A stretch of DNA of 64,000 nt from Panicum virgatum (Eukaryota > Streptophyta > Magnoliopsida > Poales > Poaceae). Made by a program: the position numbers and the translations under genes. Positions 35,676 to 45,393 of the stretch are shown one piece after another. The stretch is from assembly GCF_016808335.1 (NCBI RefSeq), contig NC_053149.1, positions 15,055,714 to 15,119,713 on the forward strand. Reading direction: 5' to 3'. The notes beneath the pieces were generated by a model. The model had not been told where the DNA came from. It saw only the letters and a list, made by a program, of their open reading frames with translations, and made no database searches. Each line of letters opens with the position of its first letter. Position 1 is the stretch's first letter.

Positions 35676-36294
35676 CGCTAAGGTCATTTGTGTCATGTAC
35701 CATAGCAGTGCAAACACAATGGGCCACTGTTAGCTTATCTACCTCAGCATCATTTGTATTTTGTAATGAAAGCCGGAATTTTATGGATCATGCCTATTAC
35801 ATCGAGTATTTTCCCCGATGAGAAGTACGCCAGCATTGGATGCTATGATACGAACAATGAAGGATGGGGTCAAACAATATACACATCGCGTATAGGCCCT
35901 TCACATGATGGAGTGCAGAGCACTTATTACGAGTCAAACAATGCTGCGAAAAGACATTGCACTGATTTGTACATTATTGCTCTCGCATCCAAAGCCTTTG
36001 CAGAGTGATGCGACCTATCCATGTCAAAACTCAGAGAAATATACAGATCACGTACATGCCATTCACATTATGGAGTGCAGAACAATTATTATAAGTCAGA
36101 TAGTGCTGCCAAAAGACATTGCGCTGGTTCATGCATTATTGCTCACAACTTAGAGGTATGCATTTCAACATTAACTGAGATAAAGATTAACAAAGTAGTG
36201 CAGTACATAATTCAACATGTGTAACACATGAATTGGCATGTGAGGACCTCTACCAAACAAGTGTAAAAAGATCCTGGACTAAACCTAACATGCC
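35589..36294. repeat. inverted repeat pair between the two GRF-type pseudogenes
   Basis: cctaaggcatgttaggatta (35589-35608) reappears reversed at about 36272-36294 as ctaaacctaacatgccttagg. The arms sit on the 3' sides of two oppositely oriented related genes, so they may be shared 3' sequence. Confidence 0.6.
35897..36155. repeat. direct duplication, ~85-bp units 162 bp apart
   Basis: 'ttcacat.atggagtgcagarca', then 'aaaagacattgc.ctg' and 'cattattgctc' occur at about 35899-35983 and 36061-36145. Both copies keep an open frame ending in AAKRHC.., but no family was recognised. Confidence 0.65.
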
Positions 36295-36472
36295 TTAGGT
36301 AATTAAATGCAACAACAAACACATTGATGTACCAGCATAGGCCTCTCCTAGTACTAGCCCCACGTAGCTAATTGTGTCGCACCTTCTCCATAGTATCCTC
36401 CCATTGCAGGCGGTGGAGGCGGAGACGGAGGGCCCTTGTTATTGTGACAAGGGCAGTTGCAAGAAGGATTTG

Positions 36473-36965
36473 CTACGGTTCATCCGATGAACTGGCACCT
36501 TTGTTGTTTTCATCCTCCTTGTCGTCCTCATTAGCGTGGCTCACTTCCCTTTCGAGATCGAAGATATGAGTCTGTAGGTACTCGATGTACTCCTGATGTG
36601 GATCAATTGGAGGCGGATTGACCCACCTAACGAACCCGCAGTTTTTGAGAGCATCAGATGACTGAAATAGAAAAATCATGTAAGTTGCAGATAATAGGAC
36701 AAACGTATTGAACAGACCAGTGTTGATATAATTACCTATGGTCACGAGCATTTGAAGAAATGACGACCTCCATCTGTCGCATTATCGCACATCTGCACTA
36801 AGCTATACTCACCATGCATGCATTTTGGTCAATCCTCTTTGCGGTTATCATATCCTCTGAGTGGTGTATCGTTGATGAAATCTCTCTTGACTGGAAACTC
36901 AAACACTGCTTCCGGAAAGAAATCAGGACCAATAGACCCCTTCCACACTATCGGAGGTCCCTTCC
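36473..36965 (-). pseudogene. second GRF-type zinc-finger gene, minus strand, broken
   Basis: On the minus strand exon a (about 36965-36736) reads GPPIVWKGSIGPDFFPEAVF, then KCMHGEYSLVQMC and GGRHFFKCS. Exon b (36661-36473) reads NCGFVRWVNPPPIDPHQEYI, then an acidic tail to a stop. Together these form a GRF zinc ribbon (C..H/C, GRxFFxC, CxFxxW). TGA codons interrupt exon a just before the first cysteine and just after the third, so it is dead. It faces the plus-strand GRF-type pseudogene tail to tail. Confidence 0.6.
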
Positions 36966-37039
36966 TTCTCGCCTTTCCTCACCCACACGATCCTCCAAAC
37001 ATTATTGTTTTGAGCTTTCCCCTCTCCTCGTCTCCACTC

Positions 37040-37340
37040 CCCTCTTCTTCTTTTTTGAATTAAAATGGCATTTTGGGGCATTTTAGTCCATCATATAGCT
37101 GCTTCACAGCACCAGCCCGGGAGGGGGGCCTTACCGCTACTCCATCCGACGGTAGGACCTACTGCCGATTCATCCGGCGGTAAACTCCTACCGCCGGCCC
37201 AACTAGCGACAGGGCTGAGGGGGCCTAGTGGCAGACGATGCCACTAGCTAGTGGTAAGGCCCGTTGCCTAGTCACACGGTGATTTTTATGCTTATCGCCT
37301 GTTCAACCGGTGGTAGTGAAATGAGCTAGGCGGGGGTGTA
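37040..37340. other. transposon-like sequence with taccgccgg repeats
   Basis: Short repeats 'taccgc', 'ccgacggta' and 'ccggcggtaa' in both orientations resemble sub-terminal repeats of CACTA-type elements. Ends could not be placed. Confidence 0.35.
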
Positions 37341-37863
37341 ATTTTGAAGGAATGACTACATGACACTCGAGTGATTTTCTTATCGGTTTCACTCAACTTT
37401 TTGAACCAATGCAATCATGCCACGTATCCATGTTAGGCAAAGGAAAGATCGAATGAAAACCAATATAGATTCACTCGATTTTTTAGTCAAAAGGAGGACT
37501 GAAATCGACTAATCGAGTGAAAATCAAACCACCCATCAACCGGAAATGGCCTGCTACCTGGTTGCAGTATAGAGTTTTTTTTATGAAATAGATACGTGTA
37601 TAAATAATAAGCATTGTTGTGGCGCCAAAAACAACATTGCCTCGACGACCATACGTCCGGCCAGAGCTACAGCCACCACCAGCAAAGCTACAGTAACCTC
37701 CAAAAATAAAGATTATTTCCTTGTAGAGTTTAAATCCAATAGCGTCAACGATAAGCGTGAAAGACAGATGGTATTTAATGCACAAAACAGAAACAAATTT
37801 GTCGAGTTCTACTGTTAGTGGCCTGCTAACCATTTAAGTAACACAGTAACAACTTCACTTACA

Positions 37864-37903
37864 AACTGACCGGAAATTTCCTTAAAAAAAACTGACCAGA
37901 AAT
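37864..37903 (+). mobile_element. 12-bp A-tailed micro-insertion
   Basis: AACTGACCGGAAAT (37864-37877) and AACTGACCAGAAAT (37890-37903) flank ttccttaaaaaa. One mismatch separates the flanks. Confidence 0.65.
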
Positions 37904-38034
37904 CTAACACACGGTCATATACACCGTAACATCTGGCTCAGATTCAACAGGTAGATCATGCTAAATTCATGACTGCAGAAGTAAAACAATAGAAACGTCC
38001 TGTGAACAACTTCCGCGGGAGGGGAAATCAACAA

Positions 38035-38245
38035 GGGCTATTTATATTCCTACCCCTAGTTGTGAACCACACCTCAGTTGTACCCCTAACTCATTCCCCA
38101 CCTCAGTTTTACCCTCCCACGCGCCACACTTCGCTCAATTCTACCCGCACAGACGGTTTCCGTCCGTCATTGACAGGTGGGGCCCACTTTTCACCAAATA
38201 TATGCACCGCGTTGTCTCACTGACCAGCGGGCCCCACGAGAAACT
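38035..38245 (+). repeat. left terminal inverted repeat of the MULE
   Basis: It runs gggctatttatattcctacc..., then 'ctcagtt.taccc' repeats, to 'tctcactgaccagcgggccccac', where similarity to the right end fades. Confidence 0.9.
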
Positions 38246-39379
38246 TTCCCCATTCATTCTCCACCAGCCCTCTCGATCGAGATCTGGGAGGCGGAGCGGC
38301 GGCGGCTAGGGTTCCGCAGGGCCGCCGTAGCCTCCGAGCCGGCCGCCCGAGGCCTCCCCGCGGCTTCCCGTGGCCCGAGCTTTCCAGCCGCCCCGCCAGG
38401 CAAGTCCCTGTCGCCGCGCGCCGCGGCAGGGAGGGCCGAGCTCCCTGCGCGCGCGGCCTCCTCCCTGCCGCCGCCGAGCGCCCCACCGCGCGCCTCTGCA
38501 CCGCCTCCCTGCGCGCCTCGCCTCCTCCCTACCGCCGCCGCGCGCCTCTGCACCGCGGGTCAAGCTCCCTGTGCACGCGGCCGACGGCCTCCCCGCGGCT
38601 TCTCGCTGTCCGCCTCCCTGACGCGCGCGTCCGACCTCCTCCGCTGTCCGCCCCCCTGCTGCGCGCGTGATGCCCGCTCCCCACCGGTCGCCTCTGTTCC
38701 TCCTCCCCACCGGCTGCCTGCCCTGACTGAGCTCCTCTGGCAGCCCGAGGCTCCGCCGCCGAATCCCCGCCGCCCTCGCCCTTGCGGCGCGCGTGCTTGC
38801 CCGGCGAGCGCGGGTCCCTGACGCGCGCGTGTGCTGTGCGCGGCTCCCCGAGGCCCCCGCTACGTATCTCCTCCCAGGAGCGCACGGGGTGCAGCTTCCC
38901 TCGGCCGCCTCCTCCCTCCGACTCCCTGCCTCGCCTGCCGCACGCACGGCCCCGCCGGCCTCCCCTCCGCAGTCCAGTCCGCTTCCCCGTCCAGCATCCA
39001 CCCTGCTGCGCCTGCCGCTGGTGAATTCGTTTGGAAGCTTGAAGGTAGTTTTAGTTCTCTGCTCTATGATACACTGATTGTTGAAGGTTGTTTGTTGAGC
39101 TGCTAGTTTACAATTGCTTTGTTGTACTGCTGATCTTGATTTCTGAAAACCATTACTCAGAATTCTAAAGCACATCCTAAGAGGCACATCGTTCTGACCA
39201 CACATCCCCTATTTTAGACCATACTACAGTTTTGCGCAAAGCAATAACATACACCAACTTAATAGGGTAAACTGGTTATTGAGAGCCTTCATCGAGCAAA
39301 ATAGGATTTACTTAATGTATCACATTTTGTAGTTGCATGATTTCTGTAATAGCTTATGCTTATACATACCTATGAGCAG
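38246..39379 (+). other. GC-rich leader region of the MULE plus-strand gene
   Basis: The region 38280-39020 is very GC-rich, with proline/alanine ORFs in all frames and no conserved domain. It is likely promoter, leader or captured sequence for the gene at 39380. One arm of the internal inverted repeat follows. Confidence 0.45.
39160..39254 (+). repeat. left arm of an internal inverted repeat in the MULE
   Basis: gaattctaaagcacatccta...ataacatacacc matches 44129-44225 in reverse with few differences. Loop distance is about 4.9 kb. Confidence 0.9.
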
Positions 39380-39974
39380 GTCAGCAAGTCGCGTGGGAGC
39401 AGCTCAAGCATCAGAGCATATGAATTGGCCACGAACGGGCCGATGCCACTCACCCGCTGTCCAAAATGCCCACGGTTGGATCCCCTTGTGAGGTGCACAA
39501 CGAAAAGGACAGAGAATGGCAACTTTGGCCGTGAGTTCGTGAAGTGCGAAAGCAAGGCGCAGGCAGGAAAGGTTTGCACTCGTTTTGCTCATGTTTTTTA
39601 GCTTCCTAAGTGTTAGATTCGTGAACAGTTGTGTGGATCAAACTGTGTGATAATAATTTGGTTTATTTTGATGGATTAGGCTCTTAAACAATGCCACTTT
39701 TTTTATGTGGTTGGATGAGTATATTGCGGCACTAGGCATATGCAGGGATGACATGATGACCGGAGCAGCCCCGGAACAAGCCGTCGACAGTAGGGCATAT
39801 GTGGCTTCCGACACACTTGCTGCCGAACTGAAGAACATGAATGCCAACCTTGCCGAACTAAAGAAAATGAATGCCGACCTTGCCGAACTGAAGAAAATGA
39901 ATGCCGGCCTTGCCGAACTGAAGAAAATGAATGCCGACCTTGCCGAACTGAAGAACATGAAGAAATTGTTTTAA
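39380..39974 (+). pseudogene. GRF zinc-finger / coiled-coil gene carried by the MULE, frameshifted
   Basis: Exon 39380-39571 and exon 39680-39974 are joined by a GT..AG intron. The first exon encodes PMPLTRCPKCPRLDPLVRC and NFGREFVKCESKAQAGK. The second begins ALKQCHFF and, after a frame change, WLDEYIAALG, completing a GRF zinc ribbon. The frame changes in a seven-T run (39698-39704); one T fewer would keep it open. The C-terminus is built of AELKKMNADL repeats, a likely coiled coil. An upstream exon is possible, since no ATG in good context is obvious in the first exon. It lies head to head with the transposase gene within the element. Confidence 0.6.
39832..39974 (+). repeat. 30-bp tandem repeat, about 4.7 copies
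   Basis: Units gccgaactgaagaaaatgaa tgccgacctt start at 39832, 39862, 39892, 39922 and 39952 (partial). The 10-residue unit AELKKMNADL gives a leucine-containing, probably helical, array. Unit differences are single bases. Confidence 0.9.
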
Positions 39975-41502
39975 GTCTTTTATATTTCTTTGATATCTAT
40001 CGGTGTGCTTTTTCTTATGATGAATCATTGAAAACATCTTGCTATAAATTGGTTAGCACTTTGATGCCACTGTTGTTTAGGAGTGAGGAAATTTGAGTAT
40101 GTAAATGTTGCTTTAGTATTAGGTCATGACACTGTTGTTGTATGAACTGATGCTTTAGACATTTAGTGGGCAAAAATAAGTTTAACACTTGGGCGCCCTT
40201 AACACTTAGCACAGAAGCGGCCAAAACAGGCAAAAACCAGCACCAGGATGGACTCTCCATGCACCTCACCCACCACGAGCGTCCAGCGCCAAGGAAGGCT
40301 GACCCCCCCCCCCCCCCCCCCACCCCAATCCACCAGCGCCAAAACAAGCCAGAACCAGCGCCAACACCCCCATCCACCAGCGCCAAAAAGGCCAAAAAAT
40401 TGGTGGTGCTGGGATTCGAACCAAGCACCAGGGGTTGGGTACTTAGAGAGTGCTCCAGGGACCAGTCGGACGGGCTCGAAGTTATGCCTTACAGTGCAAC
40501 GGAATATAATTAACATATACCCAAGTTTCTACAATTAAACAAATTACAGAAAATTTTTTTCTATAAATTCGGATTTGAACTGTAGGTATGTCATATAGGG
40601 TTCAAAAAATCCTATATAAATATATACCTAACTAAGTATACACAAATACACATCATATCCAAAATTTGTTCAAAATTTCAAATATATGGCAACATTATTT
40701 AAATTCATATTATTCTAGTCATTTTCAAAAAAATAAAATAATATGTAAATGTGGTCCAAAAATTCTGAAAATTGGCATGGAGTCATAATATGATGCTGAA
40801 AGTTTGTAATAAAAAATTTGAAACATTTGACAACAGTTCATATATACTTTGTTCACAAATGGGAACATCTCTGAAGAGGTTTCATAAGATTCAACTTGAA
40901 GTTCATAGTTTGAACTAGAGTCAATAAATGTTTAATTATTTTTACTTCAATTTTGCACTATATATTCATTTAAAGGCAAACATTATGTATTTCAATGATA
41001 TTTACCATTTTTAACGCTTAAACAATTTACTACACATTTATATGTGTTAAACTAGACAAAATAAATAATAATTGTCAAATGGGCTGAGCAGGCCCAGTTA
41101 CATGTATATGTTTGGCCTAGTCCTGGTTTTAACCGTTTCTTTATAGGTTAAACGAGATGGATGTATGCAGTAAAAAAGTGATCAAACAGAAGTCATGATC
41201 CTCTCGTAGTAGCCATAAGAGATTAGCCATATATTCAGATCAACATCACATCACATATATTCCGAATTTACCACCATCTGTTTTAAATCTGATGGTTTCT
41301 CACAGACTAATGTGAACTAACAGAAAATGACAAGTTGGTACAAACCAGAAAATACTGCATGACTCTGACTGCAAGTTTCAAATGACACCGCCGATAAAGG
41401 TGTTCAGTTCGGCTATTTTTATCATGCGCTGATCACACTAGATCAGTCTTAATACGAAACCAAAGAGTGACATTTTCACTAGGAATTACAAGCCAAAAGA
41501 CA
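39975..41502. other. MULE interior between its two genes
   Basis: A C-rich stretch with 18 or so consecutive C lies near 40304-40321, with repeats of 'ccaccagcgccaaaa'. An AT-rich non-coding part follows (40520-41080). A GGTTCGAATCCC motif lies on the minus strand at 40411-40422. No gene was recognised. Confidence 0.5.
40411..40422 (-). promoter_or_regulatory. RNA polymerase III B-box-like motif
   Basis: GGTTCGAATCCC matches the tRNA T-arm/B-box consensus, followed by AGCACCACCA as at a tRNA 3' end. I found no convincing A box or cloverleaf upstream, so this is not called a tRNA gene. It may be a tRNA-derived remnant. Confidence 0.3.
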
Positions 41503-44030
41503 TCAACAGTCCACAATAAGTTTTTTCTTGCTTCTTGTATTTTTTGCAATTTTGAGTTGCTTACTCCTAGTGTTCTTGGCTAGACTATCTTCAGTTCCTC
41601 CCTTCCTTTTCTTCCCTTTGGATGGACCATCTTCAATTGGTTTCTTCCTTTTAAGTGGATTCTTTCCCCTGTGCATAAAAACAGTAAAACAACAATTAAA
41701 CATAAAATCAACAACAAAGAAAATTATGCATGCTCGCTGAGGCAAACCCAACAATTATCGCCTAAATCTCCTTTTCGTACAAACTTTCAAAGAATCAGTA
41801 ACAAAGAATCAGCCAATATTACCTAGAGTTTTTCTCCAATCTTTCTTCAGTTCCTACCTTCCCTTTCTTCCCTTTGGGTGCACTCCTTGCCCTGAAAATC
41901 AATACACGCATAAGAGGAATTACTAGCAGAACATAAAAGTAGAGGAATAATACCTAGAGGGTCCATCTTGTGCCTCTACTGTATTTTCTTCTCGGGCCCT
42001 TTCTTCTGCCTCATGCCCTTCTTCTCCAAAAGATGGATCAACTGCATTTTTACAATTTCTAGCAATGTGTCCAAATCTGCCACATCTCCTGCATTTTCGC
42101 TTTCTAGGCCCAAGTCCAGCTCCCTCAACACTTGATCTGATTCTAACTTTTTTTGGTCTTCCCGGTGCTCTTCCTTGAATTGGAGGATGCATCACGAAAC
42201 CTGGATCAACAATGTCCCACTGATGCTTTGCCTCTATAGAAGGTACATTTTCAGCATAGGTTGCATTAAACTTGGCCACTGAGTAGTACTCATGTACATA
42301 CTGATCTATTTTTCGGCAGCTGAACCACGAAGAGAAGTAATGAAGAAGAGGGCATGGATGCACGGCAACCCGGTCATCTGCCACTTTCTACAAGTACATG
42401 TCCTCTTTTCCAAGTCCACTGGATATCTAAATTCTCTCTTTTTCTTATCCAGCACTGTCACCTCTACCGCCAAAGGCTTGCGCTTGAGCAAAGTCATCTT
42501 CAATTGTCTAGTGTTCTGGTGTAGTTCCTTCATCACATGCGGGATTATTTTGTGGCCAACAAATTTTTCAGAAGCAATTCTTTAACACAACTCAAACTTG
42601 GCCATAAGCATCTGCCTAATCCTATCTATCAAGTCAATTAGCTGATACCCTTTAATGTGTCTAATCCATGAATTAAAAGACTCAGCAAGGTTATTATTCA
42701 CATAGTCTACCTTGCATTTTTCACTAAACTTGCTTCTAGCCCATATTTTCCGGTGCTCAGCTTCCATGTATGCCTTCACCTCTGGCTTTGTATATATCTG
42801 ATTCACATGGAAGTTATGCTTTTTTAGGCTATAAGTCAAAGATGCTGGCCATAGGTTGTCATCATATATCTTGCCCTTGTAGTACTTGCTGAAATTTGAA
42901 GCAAGATGCCTCATGCATTCCCTATGTTCCACTCCAGGAAAAACTATATCAACGGCTAACTCTAAGCCCTTGCAAGCATCAGTATGGATAGTCAAACCAT
43001 CAGGATGCCCAATAACTGCACGTAAGTGTTCAAGAAACAAAGTCCAACTTTCGGTAGTTTCCGCCTCAACTACGCCGTAAGCAACCGGAAACAACCAATT
43101 ATGTGCATCGATTGCACATGCAGCCACAAGTTGTCCTCTATATCTTCCATTTAAAGAAGTTGCATCCACTGCTAAATAGGGTCTACATCCATCTAGAAAC
43201 CCCTTGCAACATGCCATATATGAAATAAACATTCTCCTAAAACATTCCTTTTCCCTAATCTTGCCTTTCACCTTGTACTGCACTTTATGGTGGTCAATCT
43301 CTACCACACTCCCAGGGCATGCCTTCTCCACTTCAGCTTTGTAAGTGTACAGCAACTTGAAACTTTCTTGCCAAGGACCATAAATCATATTCAGAGCATG
43401 TTCTTTTCCATAGAATACCCTCATGTAAGGGACCTCAACATTATACTTCTCTTTGATTTTCTTCACTAATTCAGTGGGGCCAATAGATGGATTCTCTGTC
43501 ACCCATGGCAACACTACATCAGCACACCACCTACTCTTACACAACTTCATTGATGCTTTCCTTTCAGCACTTGGACAAGAGTGACAATGCGGGTTCACTT
43601 TGACTTGAATGATTCTGCTATTCCTCATTGGGGAGGCATGCAACCTCCATTGACACCTCTTGAAGACACAATGCACAGTTAATCTTCTTGGCTCACTCTT
43701 GTCGATTTCGTAACCATATTCATTCTTAAGACAGTAGGTAGCAAGTGCATTCCGTAAAGCAACCATTGATGGAAATACACTGCCCTCTTCAAGAGAAGGA
43801 TTCTCTTTGTCATATTCAATCATGGGCAAGTCATCTACATCCTCATCATCCCCATTCACAGCCATGTCATTATTCTCCTCCTCCTCCTCATCTGTTTCTT
43901 CGAATTGTGGCAAATTGCCAACAAACTCAGGATATAGTCTCTCATCATCAGGTAACACATCTAATGGAACTGATGCCTCTGCTGCCTCACTTGGATTCTG
44001 TGGCTGCTGCTCGGAAGTATTTGCATCCAT
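41503..44030 (-). pseudogene. MURA-type MULE transposase, 4 exons, two lesions
   Basis: The transposase cuts and pastes the element by binding its inverted ends. Start ATG is at 44030, inside an open frame. An acidic N-terminus (DEEEEENNDMAVNGDDED) leads to the MuDR DNA-binding region, then the DDE catalytic domain: D in YLAVDATSLNGRYRGQ, D in LTIHTDACKGLE, E in NNNLAESFNSW. A SWIM zinc finger (CTCRKWQMTGLPCIH) and a CCHC knuckle (CRRCGRFGHIARNC) follow. Exons are 44030-41954, 41891-41823 and 41668-41503, with good splice sites; a leader exon upstream of 44030 is likely and makes the fourth. A TAA at 42584-42582 interrupts just after the catalytic domain, and one base is missing near 42310 in an A run. 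Otherwise about 770 codons are intact, with lysine-rich ends. Confidence 0.9.
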
Positions 44031-44128
44031 CCTATTTGATGAAAAAAAGAGAAAGAAATATACATGAGTGCAGCCACTTATAAAAGCAATCATCATTTCA
44101 GGACAAAGCAATTGTAATAGGGGATGAA

Positions 44129-44225
44129 GGTGTATGTTATTGCTTTGCGCAAGACTGCAGTATGGTCTAAAATAGGGGATGTGTGGTCAGAACGATGTGC
44201 CTCTTAGGATGTGCTTTAGAATTCT
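44129..44225 (-). repeat. right arm of an internal inverted repeat in the MULE
   Basis: It pairs with 39160-39254. It lies between the transposase start and the captured cotransporter fragment and ends where that fragment begins. Confidence 0.9.
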
Positions 44226-44559
44226 TTGTTTCCCTAAAATTTACTTGTGGTTTTCCTAACTAGAGGGGGTCACCGGGTTGAATATGACTACACTTTCTGA
44301 CAACTGGAGTTCAGACTACCAACCTACAAATAATGCTGGAGTCCCTGATCCAAAAGGGTCTATATACTGGGATTTTAAGTATGTCCTTGCTCTCTTTTTA
44401 AACCTTCTAATTATTAGAATAAAAGTGTGATTTATTCATCCCTTTTCGTTCTATTTAATCAATGCAGGCCGACTAATATTTTTCTATTTTTGTTTTAGTG
44501 CATTGTTAGGACTCTTTTTCCCAGCTGTTACTGGAATCATGGCTGGTTCAAACCGTTCT
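44226..44559 (+). pseudogene. CCC1: captured fragment of a cation-chloride cotransporter gene
   Basis: Plant CCC proteins move K+, Na+ and Cl- together across membranes. From 44266 the plus strand encodes VTGLNMTTLSDNWSSDYQ and NNAGVPDPKGSIYWDF. An intron with intact GT..AG (44379-44498) follows, then ALLGLFFPAVTGIMAGSNRS, the start of a membrane segment. The codon split across the intron (aa/t, Asn) is preserved. Intron-like sequence precedes 44266. The match ends abruptly after 44559. Kept introns show that the piece was taken as genomic DNA, as in Pack-MULEs. It covers roughly 65 of about 1000 residues, so it cannot act as a transporter. Confidence 0.88.
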
Positions 44560-45169
44560 TTGTTGGACATATATGTGAACGGCTCATTCACAAGACATCA
44601 TAGTAATGTAAAGCTTTGTTGGACAGAAAATAACTGGAGGTAGGGTGAGAGTGGCAAACTGAAGGTGTGGCGGATGTGGAGATCCGGCGGGGAGGCGACC
44701 GCGGCCTGGAGATCCGGCGGGGACGCGACCGCGGCCTGGAGGCGTCCGTTGCCAAAGAGATGTGGCGTCGAGGTGGCCACTGGGGAGTAACCCGGCCGGG
44801 AGGCAGGCGTCGGCGCGTCGCCAGCAACCGGGCGGCCGGCAGGCACCCGCGCGAGGCAGGGAGGGGGCTTGCGGACCGCGCGCGGCAGGGAGCCGCGACA
44901 CCTCGCAGGACGTGGAGGGCCGCCGGCGGGGAGCCTCGGGTGGCCGGCCCCGGAGGCTCCGGTGGCCAAACCCTAGCCGCCTGCTCTGGATCGAATCGCG
45001 GCAGGGGAGGTCGGCGCGCGCTATCTGGACGGGAGCCGCGGTGCCACGCTGCAGGCAGGGTCCGGCGCAGCTTGGTTAGGGCGTCGAGGGCCGCCGGCAG
45101 GGGCGACGGCGAACCCTAGCCGCCGCCTGCTCTGGAGCAATCGGGCTGGAGCGGCGGCAGGTCTGGGGG
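44560..45169. other. GC-rich region between captured fragment and right MULE end
   Basis: The region 44640-45160 is GC-rich with several overlapping ORFs and repeats such as ggagatccggcggggacgcg. It is probably the promoter and leader of the minus-strand transposase gene. No domain was recognised. Confidence 0.4.
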
Positions 45170-45384
45170 AATGGTAAATTTTGTGGGGCCCACTGGTCAG
45201 TGAGACGCTGCGGTGAATATATTTACGATGGGGTGGGACCCATTGGCAGTAACGTGGGGATTCCGTCTGTTTGGGTACAAATGAGCAAACTGGGCACGAC
45301 GGAGGGGTAAAACTGAGGTGGGGAATGAGTTAGGGGTACAACTGAGGTGGGGTTCACAACTAGGGGTAGGAATATAAATAGCCC
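45170..45384 (-). repeat. right terminal inverted repeat of the MULE
   Basis: Reversed, it begins GGGCTATTTATATTCCTACC as the left end does and is followed by the second AATCAACAA. Confidence 0.9.
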
Positions 45385-45393
45385 AATCAACAA

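Larger units (their letters stand above)
38035..45384. mobile_element. full-length Mutator-like element (MULE), 7350 bp
   Basis: A perfect 9-bp duplication, AATCAACAA, flanks it (38026-38034 and 45385-45393). The terminal inverted repeats begin GGGCTATTTATATTCCTACC and match nearly base for base for about 85 bp, then more loosely to about 210 bp. Inside are a MURA-type transposase gene on the minus strand, a GRF zinc-finger gene on the plus strand, a captured piece of a cation-chloride cotransporter gene, and an internal inverted repeat. MULEs are known for gene capture (Pack-MULEs), but such cargo beside the transposase is less usual. Lesions in the transposase mean this copy is probably not autonomous now. 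Confidence 0.95.

Noticed and set aside
37566..37590. T8-ATGAAA tract resembling the insert at 63284
   Set aside because: The tract looks right but no flanking duplication could be found.
38217..39205. 300-codon minus-strand ORF in the left part of the MULE
   Set aside because: Arginine/glycine/alanine-rich shadow of a GC-rich leader, with comparable ORFs in other frames and no motif.
40300..40325. Poly-C stretch considered as a structural element
   Set aside because: A simple homopolymer, also prone to sequencing error; no partner G run nearby.
44584..45119. ORFs near the right end of the MULE
   Set aside because: Same GC-rich shadow pattern on both strands; better explained as leader DNA of the transposase gene.
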